A program made the position numbers and the translations under genes. DNA of 42,036 nt from Bryobacter sp. Lineage in GTDB: Bacteria > Acidobacteriota > Terriglobia > Bryobacterales > Bryobacteraceae. A model generated the notes under the pieces. It searched no databases. It was given only the letters and a program-made list of their open reading frames with translations, and was not told where the DNA came from. Location of the stretch: NCBI GenBank assembly GCA_022843605.1, contig JALHNI010000043.1, forward strand, positions 1 through 42,036, written 5' to 3'. Positions 1 through 7,568 of the stretch are shown here, one piece after another (position 1 is the first letter of the stretch; every line of letters begins with the position of its first letter).

Positions 1-866
1 GGGTCGCGCAAACGGTGGGCGCCAATCTCGTCAATCTGGACTACGTCACGCCGATCGTGATCCTGGCCGGCTTGCTCGGCGCGATCGCCTGGAATCTTTT
101 CACCTGGCTTTATGGCATTCCTTCGAGTTCCTCGCACGCGCTGATCGGTGGCTACGCCGGCGCGGTGATGTGCAAGGTGGCGATGCTGGAAGGTATTTCG
201 AACGTACTGAAGGGCATCAAGATCGAAGGCTGGATTTCGACGACGAAGTTTATTGTCCTGGCGCCCCTGATGGGCCTGGTGCTGGGCTACTCGTTGATGG
301 CGCTGGTGCTCTGGCTTTTCCGCAATTCGACGCCAAGCAAGATGGACCGCTGGTTCCGCCGCCTGCAACTTCTTTCGTCCGCGCTCTTCAGCTACGCGCA
401 TGGTTCGAACGACGCGCAGAAGACAGTCGGCATCATCACCGGCGTCCTGGTCTCCGGCGGTTTTCTGAAAGAGTTTCAGGTCCAGGGCTGGGTGATCCTG
501 GCGGCCTTCGGCGCCATCGCCCTCGGGACGATGACCGGTGGCTGGCGAATCGTCCATACCATGGGCAGCAAATTGACCCGCCTGAAACCTCGCGGCGGCT
601 TTTGTGCTGAAACGGCCGGCGCCATCGCGATTCTGTTTCCCACCTATTTGAAGATTCCCGTCTCCACGACGCATGTGATTACCGGCGCGATCGCCGGCGT
701 GGGCTCGATCAATCGCGTCAAGAGCGTCCGCTGGGGTCTGGCTCGGCGTCTGCTGTGGGCCTGGGTGCTGACGCTGCCGGCCTCAGCCTTGGTCGCGGCG
801 ATTTGCTACTACTTTGTGGCCTATATCGCGAAGTTTGCCGGCTGGCCCGGCGCGCATCCCAACTGA
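1..866 (+). CDS. PiT-family inorganic phosphate transporter, 5' end missing
   Basis: Integral membrane symporter that takes up inorganic phosphate (or metal-phosphate) at the inner membrane, driven by protons or sodium. The reading frame is open from base 3, so the gene starts before the window; 288 residues are visible and the GTG at 15 is only an internal codon. Two PiT hallmarks are present: the segment GIPSSSSHALIGG near visible residue 40 and the HGSNDAQKTVG signature near 132. A second internal-repeat element, PVSTTHVITGAIAG, lies near 220, as expected for the inverted duplicated PiT fold. Hydrophobic helices run through the whole visible part. The gene converges on the ThiF-type gene with 16 bases between them. 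No PhoU-like partner can be seen because the upstream side is cut off. Family assignment is secure; the transported cation is not readable from sequence. Confidence 0.93.
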   Translation, partial: VAQTVGANLVNLDYVTPIVILAGLLGAIAWNLFTWLYGIPSSSSHALIGGYAGAVMCKVAMLEGISNVLKGIKIEGWISTTKFIVLAPLMGLVLGYSLMALVLWLFRNSTPSKMDRWFRRLQLLSSALFSYAHGSNDAQKTVGIITGVLVSGGFLKEFQVQGWVILAAFGAIALGTMTGGWRIVHTMGSKLTRLKPRGGFCAETAGAIAILFPTYLKIPVSTTHVITGAIAGVGSINRVKSVRWGLARRLLWAWVLTLPASALVAAICYYFVAYIAKFAGWPGAHPN

Positions 867-882
867 TTCAACCGCCCCTGCT

Positions 883-1899
883 TCAACCGCCAATATAGCG
901 GGCGTAAAGCGAGCGCGCGACCGCCACGTCCTGCGTGCCCTTAATGATCGCGCGGCCGTCGGGAAAGATCGTCATTTCGTAGGGGCCAGTGAAGAAGCGC
1001 AGGGCGAACTCGTTGGCGCGAACCTGGCCGAGCGGCTCGAGGTTCCGGGCCAATTCCAGTAGATCGAGCGGCCGCGCACGCTCATGAATCTGCACCGCAT
1101 TGCGTCCACAGAGCGAGATCGGTTTGCGATGCTGGCCGGCGAGGTGCTCGAAACGGCGCTGGCCGCAGCAGATGCATTCGGGGTCCGCTTCGGGCGGCGC
1201 GGTCTGGCGGATCCGGCCACTCCACAAGTCGAGCGTGGTGAGGCCTAAGTAGGGTACTTGCCCGGCGAGTAACTTCATTGCCGCGGCTACTTGCAAGGCG
1301 CCGACGGCGGTGGTGATCGCCCCTAGCACGCCGGCCGTTTCGCAGGTCTCCTGCGCCCCGCCGGGCGGCTCCGGATAGACACAGGCCAGGCAGGCGGTGC
1401 GTCCCGGAAGAATTGGCATGGTGAGGCCATAGCTGCCGACGGCGGCGCCATAAATCCAGGGGATGGCGTGCGCGATGGAAAAGTCGTTGACTAAGTAACG
1501 GGTTTCAAAGTTATCGGTGCCGTCGAGCAGTAAGTCGGTGCCGGTGAGTAAGTCGGCGGCGTTGGCCGGAGTCAGGTCAACGGCCTCGGCCTCCACGCGG
1601 ATGCCCGAGTTAATGCGGGCGATGGCGCGTTCCGCGGCGATCGCTTTGGGCAAGGCCTGGAGTGCATCGTCTTCGGTGAAGAGCCATTGGCGTTGCAGGT
1701 TCGAGAATTCGATGGAGTCGCGATCGATGATGCGCAGCGTGCCTACGCCGGCGCGGGCCAGCGCCGCCGCCTGATACGTGCCCAGTGCGCCACAGCCGAC
1801 GATCGTCACATGCGCGGCGAGTAACTTCTCTTGCCCTTCCTGGCCCAAACCGGAGAAGAGGATTTGGCGCGAATAGCGCTCGCGGTCCTGCTCGGTCAT
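883..1899 (-). CDS. ThiF/MoeB/HesA-type adenylyltransferase (E1-like)
   Basis: 338-residue E1-like enzyme that should adenylate the C-terminal glycine of a ubiquitin-like sulfur carrier (ThiS or MoaD type) in thiamine or molybdopterin synthesis. The N-terminus RYSRQILFSGLGQEGQ is the usual entry to this family. The nucleotide-binding loop GCGALG is at about residue 36, with the following IIDRDSIEFSNLQRQ stretch carrying the conserved Asp, Asn and Arg residues. Zinc-binding pairs CLAC (near 171) and CICC (near 243) are both intact, and the CETAGVLG segment follows the first pair. The C-terminal 70 residues look like a small extra alpha/beta domain rather than the rhodanese domain of MoeZ. The ATG is four bases after the stop of the SMP-30-like gene, so the two are probably co-transcribed. 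No sulfur-carrier gene is nearby, so I cannot choose between ThiF and MoeB. Confidence 0.88.
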   Translation of the reverse strand: MTEQDRERYSRQILFSGLGQEGQEKLLAAHVTIVGCGALGTYQAAALARAGVGTLRIIDRDSIEFSNLQRQWLFTEDDALQALPKAIAAERAIARINSGIRVEAEAVDLTPANAADLLTGTDLLLDGTDNFETRYLVNDFSIAHAIPWIYGAAVGSYGLTMPILPGRTACLACVYPEPPGGAQETCETAGVLGAITTAVGALQVAAAMKLLAGQVPYLGLTTLDLWSGRIRQTAPPEADPECICCGQRRFEHLAGQHRKPISLCGRNAVQIHERARPLDLLELARNLEPLGQVRANEFALRFFTGPYEMTIFPDGRAIIKGTQDVAVARSLYARYIGG

Positions 1900-1903
1900 T
1901 GCG

Positions 1904-2818
1904 TTAGTAAGTTGCCCCTTTAAACGGCAGGCGCACCCGATAAACGCTGGTGTAGGCGGTGATGTAGAGCGTCATCAGGTCGGCATCGCCGAAAGCCAGA
2001 TTACGCGGCGTCTCCGGCACCTTGATGGTGCGGATCAGCTTACCCTGCGGCGAGTAGATCAAGATATCTTCGGCCGCCACATAGACATTGCCTTTCTCAT
2101 CAGTGCGGAGCCCGTCGGGTGCGCCGGCGATGCCGGAGACGAAGACGCGCCCGTTGCTCGCCACTCCGGTGCGGTCGAGGTCGTAGACCTGCACTGCGCG
2201 TTCATCGGAGTTCGACACATACAGCAGGCGGCCATTGGGCGCGAGCGTGATGCCGTTCGGGCGGCCGGTGGTCTTGGCTACCAGCGTCAATTCATTCTTG
2301 GGGCTGATGCGGTAGATGCCGTAAAAGTCGAGCTCGCGGGTATCGGTCTGTGAGCCGAAGGCGGGATCGGTGAAGTAGACGTTGCGGTCCTTGCGCACGC
2401 ATATGTCATTCGGCGCATTCAGGCGTTTGCCCTCAAAGCGCTCGGCGAGCACTTCCTGTTTGCCGGATTTCAGATTCGTGCGTACCACCCGGCGCGTGCG
2501 GCTCTCGCAGGAGTAAAGTTGCCCTTCGGTGTCGACGGCGTTGCCATTCGTTCCGTTGGACTTCTCGCGCCAAATGGCCGAGGGCTTGCCGGGCGTGAGC
2601 TTGTGGACGAGGTCGTTTGGCACGTCGCTGAACAGGAGGTAGCCTTCCGGGACCCAGGTGGGCCCCTCGGCAAACGTGTGCTTCGCGGAGACCCGGTCGA
2701 TGCGGGATTCGAAGGTTTCGAGGTTCTTCGGCGCCTCCTCCGAAGCTTGTTGCGCGAACGCTATAATGGGAATCACCATGAAGCCGATATGGATTACGGT
2801 GTTTCTCTTGGCTTTCAC
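1904..2818 (-). CDS. SMP-30/gluconolactonase/LRE-like beta-propeller protein, exported
   Basis: 304-residue protein of the SMP-30/gluconolactonase family, metal-dependent lactonases with a six-bladed propeller. The family motif FAEGPTWVPEGYLLFSDV lies near residues 48-66, and RLNAPNDICVRKDRNVYFTD near 133-152 provides the conserved Asn-Asp metal-site region. A second NGIT and a GAPDGLRTDEKGNVYVA segment fit later blades. The first 22 residues (Lys/Arg-rich, then GFMVIPIIAFAQQ) form a signal peptide, so it should act in the periplasm. I chose the GTG at 2818 because GGAGG sits eight bases upstream on this strand; the internal ATG at 2779 would remove the basic n-region. The 5' end overlaps the divergent DUF1684 gene by 41 bases. 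It is followed after four bases by the ThiF-type gene. The natural substrate is unknown. Confidence 0.87.
   Translation of the reverse strand: MKAKRNTVIHIGFMVIPIIAFAQQASEEAPKNLETFESRIDRVSAKHTFAEGPTWVPEGYLLFSDVPNDLVHKLTPGKPSAIWREKSNGTNGNAVDTEGQLYSCESRTRRVVRTNLKSGKQEVLAERFEGKRLNAPNDICVRKDRNVYFTDPAFGSQTDTRELDFYGIYRISPKNELTLVAKTTGRPNGITLAPNGRLLYVSNSDERAVQVYDLDRTGVASNGRVFVSGIAGAPDGLRTDEKGNVYVAAEDILIYSPQGKLIRTIKVPETPRNLAFGDADLMTLYITAYTSVYRVRLPFKGATY
2762..2767 (+). promoter_or_regulatory. Candidate -10 element for the DUF1684 gene
   Basis: A perfect TATAAT ends ten bases before the ATG at 2778. No good -35 hexamer sits 16-18 bases upstream. If used, transcription would begin three or four bases before the start codon, giving an almost leaderless mRNA. 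The hexamer lies inside the signal-peptide codons of the opposing SMP-30-like gene. Confidence 0.5.
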
Positions 2819-3665
2819 TGTCCTTGCCTCCGGTGCCGACCCCCTGAGTATAAAGGACTACACTGCGTCGATCGAGAAGTGGCGGGCCGAGTCCGAGGCC
2901 AAGCTGAAGTCGGACACCGGCTGGCTGACGGTTTCCGGCCTCTTTTGGCTGAAAGAGGGCCGGAACACCTTTGGCTCCGCACCCGGGAATGACCTGTTGC
3001 TTCCGGCTAGCGTTCCGGCGCGGGCGGGCGTCTTTATCCGCACCGGCAAGAGGATCGGCGTCGAGTTCAACCCCGGCGTGGCCGTCACATTGCGCGGCAG
3101 GCCGGTCACCAAAGTGGCTGCGTTGGTGAATGACGAGAAGGCGGCCGAGGACATTCTCGTGCTGGGCAAAGTAAGCCTTTTCGTGATCGATCGCGGCACC
3201 AAGATCGGCATCCGCATGCGGGATCTGGATAGCCAGTTCCGGCGTGAGTTCACGCACAAGACTTGGTTTCCTGTCCGGCCAGAGTATCGTGTGGTGGCCA
3301 GATTCATTCCGCAGCCGGAAAGGGTTGTCCGGATCCCGAACATCGTGAACGAACTCGAGGAGCACAAGGTGATCGGCGTGACCGAGTTCTCGCTGAAGGG
3401 TGCCACCTATCGCCTGGAACCGGTGGTGGATGGCAATCAACTGTTCTTCATTTTGAAGGACAAGACGGCCGGTAAGCAGACCTACGCGGCGGGACGTTAC
3501 CTCTACACCGATCTGCCAAAGGACGGCCAAGTGGTGATCGACTTCAACAAAGTCTACAATCCGCCGTGTGTCTTCACTCCTTACGCGACGTGTCCGCTGC
3601 CGCTCAAGCACAATCAACTGCCCATTCCGATTCCTGCCGGCGAGTTGAAATACGACGGCCACTAA
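2778..3665 (+). CDS. DUF1684 domain protein, exported
   Basis: 295-residue protein of the DUF1684 family, whose biochemical role is not established. The family's signatures are clear: GWLTVSGLFWLKEGRNTFGS near residues 51-70, and near the C-terminus DFNKVYNPPCVFTPYATCPL followed by KHNQLPIPIPAGE. The N-terminus MKPIWITVFLLAFTVLASGA is a signal peptide, so the protein is probably periplasmic or membrane-anchored. I chose the ATG at 2778; in-frame codons run back to 2658 but that extension is antisense to the lactonase and would bury the signal peptide. An ATG at 2766 (four residues longer) is possible. The stop codon directly abuts the next ATG (TAAATG), suggesting translational coupling with the DUF1990 gene. 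Confidence 0.88.
   Translation: MKPIWITVFLLAFTVLASGADPLSIKDYTASIEKWRAESEAKLKSDTGWLTVSGLFWLKEGRNTFGSAPGNDLLLPASVPARAGVFIRTGKRIGVEFNPGVAVTLRGRPVTKVAALVNDEKAAEDILVLGKVSLFVIDRGTKIGIRMRDLDSQFRREFTHKTWFPVRPEYRVVARFIPQPERVVRIPNIVNELEEHKVIGVTEFSLKGATYRLEPVVDGNQLFFILKDKTAGKQTYAAGRYLYTDLPKDGQVVIDFNKVYNPPCVFTPYATCPLPLKHNQLPIPIPAGELKYDGH
2827..2852 (-). promoter_or_regulatory. Shine-Dalgarno and candidate -10 of the SMP-30-like gene
   Basis: On the minus strand TATACT (2852-2847) is followed by GGAGG (2831-2827), which is eight bases before the GTG at 2818. The ribosome-binding site decides the start codon. Both elements lie inside the coding sequence of the divergent DUF1684 gene, so that gene's codons 17-25 double as regulatory DNA. 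Confidence 0.5.
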
Positions 3666-4232
3666 ATGTTTCTCTGGCGGAAGCCCGATGCCCGACGAAT
3701 CGCGAAAACCCTGGCCACTGCCGCCCGGGCCCCGTTCAATCATGAGCCCGGTGCCGGCACTCTCGATGCTCCTCCGCGAACCTACTTTCGCAACCACACG
3801 TCCGTGACGGTAGGGGAAGGGGAGCAGGTTTGGCGCCAAGCCGTGGAGGCTCTGAGCGGCTGGAAAGTGACACGTCTGGGTTGGTGCGAGTTCTTTTCGT
3901 CCACCGCGACGCCTGAAGCCGGGCAGGTGGTGGCTGCCTGCGTGAGCCACCTGGGGTTCTGGTCTTTGCAGCCCAGCCGGATCCTTGCCGTGGAAAACGA
4001 CTTGCGAAGATACGCCTTCAGCATACGCACGCTAGCCGGCCATGACGAGGCCGGCGAAGAGCAATTTGCGGTAGATTGGCTACCCAGCGGCGAGGTGCGT
4101 TTCGCGATCCGCTCCTACTCACGTCCCGCGAACCTCGCCGGCTGGCTCGCTTTGCCGTACGCACGCCACCTGCAACGCCGTTTCGGGCGAGAGGCGGCGC
4201 GCGTCATGCAAACCCTGGTTCAGCGCCAGTAA
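3666..4232 (+). CDS. DUF1990 (UPF0548) family protein
   Basis: 188-residue protein matching the DUF1990 family. The pattern used is the N-terminal FNHEPGAGTLDAPP turn, the helix VWRQAVEALSGWKV near 60-74, the strand ILAVENDLRRYAFSIRTLAGH near 125-145 with the trailing GEEQFAV, and the C-terminal SYSRPANLAGWLALPYARHLQRR segment. Family members are small alpha/beta proteins of unknown function; the fold is thought to resemble START-type ligand-binding proteins, which I state only as a possibility. No signal peptide is visible. The ATG immediately follows the TAA of the DUF1684 gene, so both are probably made from one mRNA. The last 13 bases overlap the end of the opposing WxxGxW gene. Confidence 0.8.
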   Translation: MFLWRKPDARRIAKTLATAARAPFNHEPGAGTLDAPPRTYFRNHTSVTVGEGEQVWRQAVEALSGWKVTRLGWCEFFSSTATPEAGQVVAACVSHLGFWSLQPSRILAVENDLRRYAFSIRTLAGHDEAGEEQFAVDWLPSGEVRFAIRSYSRPANLAGWLALPYARHLQRRFGREAARVMQTLVQRQ

Positions 4233-4537
4233 CCGGGGCGCCAGTTGTAGCTGTTGCGATGCCGCTGCCAGCCGGGGGCCACCCAGTAGGCATTGCCGCG
4301 GGGCGCCCGCATCCAGCCACCGGGAACCCACTGGTATTGACGGCCGCGCACGTCCCAGAAGCCGTCCCGCCACAGATAGCCGGGTCCGGGGGCGCGGCCA
4401 ACGGGTCCGTAAGCGTAGCCTCGCGGCACGGGCGGAACGCGGCCAATGCTAAATCCGAAGGAGACCTGAGCGCTGGCCTCGGGCACCCACGCCAGGCCGA
4501 ACAACACTGCAGGGATGAGCCAAGCTTTGCGGATCAT
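4220..4537 (-). CDS. Small secreted WxxGxW (YXWGXW) repeat protein
   Basis: 105-residue exported protein. Residues 1-23 form a signal peptide ending EASA. The rest is rich in Trp, Tyr, Gly, Pro and Arg and carries the repeated aromatic pattern of YXWGXW-repeat proteins: GYLWRDGFWDVRGRQYQW, WVPGGWMRAPRG, WVAPGWQRHR and NWRPGYWR. Such proteins are common in acidobacteria and proteobacteria, but their function is unknown; they may be cell-surface or matrix proteins. The start is supported by AGGAGG ten bases upstream. The gene overlaps the convergent DUF1990 gene by 13 bases. A longer relative lies at 26888-27469. Confidence 0.82.
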   Translation of the reverse strand: MIRKAWLIPAVLFGLAWVPEASAQVSFGFSIGRVPPVPRGYAYGPVGRAPGPGYLWRDGFWDVRGRQYQWVPGGWMRAPRGNAYWVAPGWQRHRNSYNWRPGYWR

Positions 4538-4685
4538 TTTCCTGATCCCTCCTGCCTCTATAAACGCAAGGTTGAGGGGCGAAGTTGCTGGCTCATTTCA
4601 GCCGCCCACCACCACCGGCGGCAGCGCGTGCTATGGATACAGCATTATCAGATGAGGTAGACTAGAGTCGAGGGTTGCCCACGTC

Positions 4686-5360
4686 GTGCTGTTGTCCGCA
4701 CTGCTATTTACATTTTTAGGCGTCTGGCTCGGAAGTCTTCCGACCATCGCGCGTCGCCTGTCTTCCTTGAATGGTGGACTGCTGATCGGCATTGCCACCT
4801 TTTGGATTCTTCCCGAGGTGGCGACTGACTCCGGGTGGCCAGTCGCGCTGGCGTGGCTGACGGCGGGTTTCGGCCTACTCTATACGATTGACCGTTTCGT
4901 GCAACCGGTCTGTTCCACCTGCAGCCACGCGGTCTCGACGGTCCTGCTGGTGGCGGCGGCGGCTCATTGTTTTCTGGATGGCTGGCTGATTCAGGCCTCG
5001 CTGGGGGAAGGGCAACGGCAGATGACCGCGGGCATCATCGCGGGCATCATTCTGCATAAGATTCCCGAGGGCATCGCTTTAGGCGTCATGCTGCGGTCGG
5101 CGCTGAAGAGCGAAACCAAGGCCATGCTCGCGAGCGGCGGATTGCAGTTTGTCACCTGGTTGGGCATCGTCGCCGAAGGCTATGCCAGTTCCTATATCGC
5201 TCCCGGATTGATCCAGGGTCTGTTGGCGCTTACGGGCGGCGGCTTTCTTTTCCTCGGCTATCATGCCGTCCACCGCGCCGCTCCGGTTTTCGTTCCGGCC
5301 TTTGCGGGTGCGCTAGGCGCAGCTTTGATCGGCCAGGGTCTGCGGCTGTTCGCGCGATAA
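4686..5360 (+). CDS. ZIP-family divalent metal transporter
   Basis: 224-residue polytopic membrane protein of the ZIP (SLC39) family, which moves Zn2+ or Fe2+ into the cytoplasm. The diagnostic helix is HKIPEGIALGVML near residue 120, containing the H-x3-E metal-site pattern. The following helix has GIVAEGYAS, where the His seen in many ZIPs is replaced and only the Glu remains. A CSTCSH cluster near residue 77 at the loop before helix 3 could bind metal. Seven or eight hydrophobic segments are visible. The GTG at 4686 has GAGGG eleven bases upstream, a rather long spacing, so a TTG two codons later is possible. It stands alone between a divergent gene and the porin. Substrate cannot be told from sequence. 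Confidence 0.82.
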   Translation: MLLSALLFTFLGVWLGSLPTIARRLSSLNGGLLIGIATFWILPEVATDSGWPVALAWLTAGFGLLYTIDRFVQPVCSTCSHAVSTVLLVAAAAHCFLDGWLIQASLGEGQRQMTAGIIAGIILHKIPEGIALGVMLRSALKSETKAMLASGGLQFVTWLGIVAEGYASSYIAPGLIQGLLALTGGGFLFLGYHAVHRAAPVFVPAFAGALGAALIGQGLRLFAR

Positions 5361-5493
5361 GCCAGTTCGTCCGGCGCAGATTCAAGCTCGGACTCAACCG
5401 ACTGCAAACTCTTTGTTCCGGTGCACTACCCCTGATCCCAATCAATTTGCCTTGGTCGCAAGTTCAAGTTGAAATAACCTGACGTTAGCGGCC

Positions 5494-6828
5494 ATGAACC
5501 ATCGACACTTCGTATTCCTTCTCACTACTGCAGCGGTTTGCCATGGTCAAACGGACCGCGAGCGGTTTCTTCTGGACAAGATTGCGGAATTGGAAGCCCG
5601 GTTACAGCGGCTTGAGCAGCGCCTGGCCGCTCCACGAGCCGACTTGGCCGTGCCGGTGTCACCATCGGTTGTGGAACCGCTCGCCGGGAGCTCGAAACCT
5701 GCCAGTGAACCTAACCCTTGGTGGAAAGACACGACGGCGAATCTATACCTCGACGGCTATTACATGTGGAACACGAATCGTCCGATCGGGCGGATCAATC
5801 TGCTTCGCGGCTATGATGTGTCGGCCAATAGCTTCAGCATCAACCAGACCGGCTTGGTCATTGAGCGGGCTGCCAAAGACAACAGCCGGTGGGGCTACCG
5901 CCTGGACTTGATGTACGGTCAGGCAACTGAGACGCTGCAGGGGGGCGCGCAGAACGAGCCGCGCCCGCAAGTTTACCGGAACGTCTTTCAGGCGTATGGT
6001 ACCTATATCGCTCCTCTGGGCAAGGGGCTGACCGTTGATTTCGGAAAATGGGCGAGCGCCTTGGGACCGGAAAGCAACTACACCAAAGATCAGATCAATT
6101 ACTCTCGCAGTTACTTCTTCAATTTCCTCCCGTTCTATCACATGGGTGTGCGAACCACGCTGCCCTTGAGCGACCGCCTCAGTTTCTCCTACTGGCTCGT
6201 TAACGGTGCGAACCAAACGGAGGATTTCAATGGCTTCAAGTCGCAGCTAGGCCAAATGGTGTTGAAGCCCATGAAGAATCTCACTTGGACCCTCAACTAC
6301 TACAGCGGGCAAGAGCAGCGGGATCTGGTGCCTTCTCTGAACCCAGGACTCCCGTGGCTACCCACCCAACCGGGCCTGTCGGTAACTGGCGTCCCGACGT
6401 TGCCGCGCGGCCGTTTGCACGTCATCGATACCTACGCGTCCTGGAACGTCAACTCGAAGCTAACGCTCGTTGGCGAATTCGACTACGTGGTGAATCGTCT
6501 CGAGAAGGCAGGACCCGCTCAAGTGATAACCGGCGGAGCCGCATATCTTCGTTACCAGCTAACGAACAAGGCGTACTTTGGCCAGCGCTACACGCGTCTG
6601 AACGACCGGGCAGGTCTCTTCAGCGGAACTGTCCAAAGCCTGAATGACCTCACCTCGACGTTCGGGTACCGGCCGGCGGACGGGTTCGAGGCCCGGCTCG
6701 AGTATCGTCGCGACTTCTCCAATGTGCCGTTCTTCCTCCGGCGTGTGCCGGGCGATTTGGCCGAACAGCAAAACACGTTTACGCTCGGCCTTCTCTGGTG
6801 GTTCGGCGGAAAGACCGGTGGGTGGTAG
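5494..6828 (+). CDS. Outer-membrane beta-barrel porin-2-like protein (bbp2/OmpL-like)
   Basis: 444-residue outer-membrane protein. A signal peptide (about residues 1-18, ending VCHGQ) is followed by a short Leu/Glu/Arg coiled coil at 24-46 (FLLDKIAELEARLQRLEQRL), a Pro/Ser linker, and then alternating aromatic and polar strands typical of a porin barrel: NLYLDGYYMWN, WGYRLDLMYGQ, YFFNFLPFYHMGVR, LSFSYWLVNGANQT. The protein ends TLGLLWWFGGKTGGW; a terminal aromatic residue is the usual barrel-assembly signal. The overall pattern matches putative beta-barrel porin-2 proteins. The coiled coil may trimerise or contact peptidoglycan. The substrate is not readable. A short hairpin follows the stop, and the next gene is convergent. 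Confidence 0.85.
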   Translation: MNHRHFVFLLTTAAVCHGQTDRERFLLDKIAELEARLQRLEQRLAAPRADLAVPVSPSVVEPLAGSSKPASEPNPWWKDTTANLYLDGYYMWNTNRPIGRINLLRGYDVSANSFSINQTGLVIERAAKDNSRWGYRLDLMYGQATETLQGGAQNEPRPQVYRNVFQAYGTYIAPLGKGLTVDFGKWASALGPESNYTKDQINYSRSYFFNFLPFYHMGVRTTLPLSDRLSFSYWLVNGANQTEDFNGFKSQLGQMVLKPMKNLTWTLNYYSGQEQRDLVPSLNPGLPWLPTQPGLSVTGVPTLPRGRLHVIDTYASWNVNSKLTLVGEFDYVVNRLEKAGPAQVITGGAAYLRYQLTNKAYFGQRYTRLNDRAGLFSGTVQSLNDLTSTFGYRPADGFEARLEYRRDFSNVPFFLRRVPGDLAEQQNTFTLGLLWWFGGKTGGW

Positions 6829-6836
6829 CCGGTGGG

Positions 6837-6863
6837 GCGCAGTTACCGAAATCTGCGCTTTCT
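6837..6863 (+). terminator. Weak hairpin terminator after the porin gene
   Basis: GCGCAG (6837-6842) pairs with CTGCGC (6853-6858) over a ten-base loop, followed by TTTCT. It lies just after the porin stop in the 50-base gap to the convergent ABC gene. The stem is short and the T-run imperfect, so this is tentative. Confidence 0.4.
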
Positions 6864-6878
6864 GATCAAGCATCCACG

Positions 6879-7568
6879 CTAGAGAAGCGCCGGCTGAGGT
6901 TCGATACGCCCGTCCCGCATGTGGACGATGCGGTCGGCGTAGGCGGCGGCTTCCGGGTTGTGGGTGATCATGACGATCGTCTGATGCAGACGACGGTTCA
7001 GGTCGCGAAGCAGATCGAGCACGAGGCTCGAATTCTCGGTGTCGAGATTGCCCGTCGGTTCGTCGGCCAGCAGGAGCGCCGGGTGATTGACGATGGCCCG
7101 GGCGATGGCCACACGCTGCTGCTCGCCGCCGGACATCGCCCGCGGCTTGTGATTCAGGCGACTCGACAAACCCAGGAACTTCAGCGTTTCCTGGAATTGC
7201 GCATCCGTCTCGCCATTGACGCCCGCGATGTAGCGGGCAATGTCGATGTTCTCTTTCGCGGTGAGCGTCGGCAGCAGGTTGTACTTCTGAAAGACGAAGC
7301 CGACGGTCTTTTTGCGCAGGTTCGTTCGCTCGCCTTCGGACAACGCCAGTAGATCCCGGCCCGCCAAGCGCACGGTGCCTGCTGTCGGGGGCGTCAGTCC
7401 GCCAAGAATGTTAAACAGCGTCGACTTCCCCGAACCCGACGGACCAACGATGGCCACGAATTCTCCCTTGGCGATCTGGAGATCCACGCCACGCAAGGCG
7501 CTCACTTCGACATCGCCCTGGCGGTAGAGCTTGGTGAGTCCTTTGATTTCGACCATTTGCTCAGTCAT
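6879..7568 (-). CDS. ABC transporter ATP-binding protein, MacB/LolD type
   Basis: 229-residue ATPase subunit of the MacB/LolD/FtsE class. Walker A GPSGSGKST is at 42-50, the Q-loop Gln at about 94 (FVFQKYNLLP), the signature SGGEQQRVAIARA at 146-158, Walker B LLLADEP at 165-171 and the H-loop His at MITHN near 206. The KYNLLPTLTAKENI stretch is typical of this class rather than of importers. I start at the ATG at 7568, not at a codon 21 bases upstream, because the 7568 ATG overlaps the permease stop (ATGACTGA, eight bases), the usual arrangement of coupled subunits. It powers the adjacent FtsX-like permease, probably for lipoprotein or peptide extrusion across the envelope. No HlyD-type adaptor is visible. 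Confidence 0.92.
   Translation of the reverse strand: MTEQMVEIKGLTKLYRQGDVEVSALRGVDLQIAKGEFVAIVGPSGSGKSTLFNILGGLTPPTAGTVRLAGRDLLALSEGERTNLRKKTVGFVFQKYNLLPTLTAKENIDIARYIAGVNGETDAQFQETLKFLGLSSRLNHKPRAMSGGEQQRVAIARAIVNHPALLLADEPTGNLDTENSSLVLDLLRDLNRRLHQTIVMITHNPEAAAYADRIVHMRDGRIEPQPALL

Noticed and set aside
867..891. Ten-base direct repeat TTCAACCGCC at 867-876 and 882-891
   Set aside because: Too short, and placed across the gap and stop of two convergent genes; no sign of an attachment site or mobile element.
2658..2777. N-terminal extension of the DUF1684 gene
   Set aside because: It would hide a clear signal peptide and is antisense to the lactonase; the ATG at 2778 is the better start.
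2433..3950. 505-codon open frame on the minus strand
   Set aside because: Runs through the DUF1684 and lactonase genes in the wrong frame; no domain recognised.
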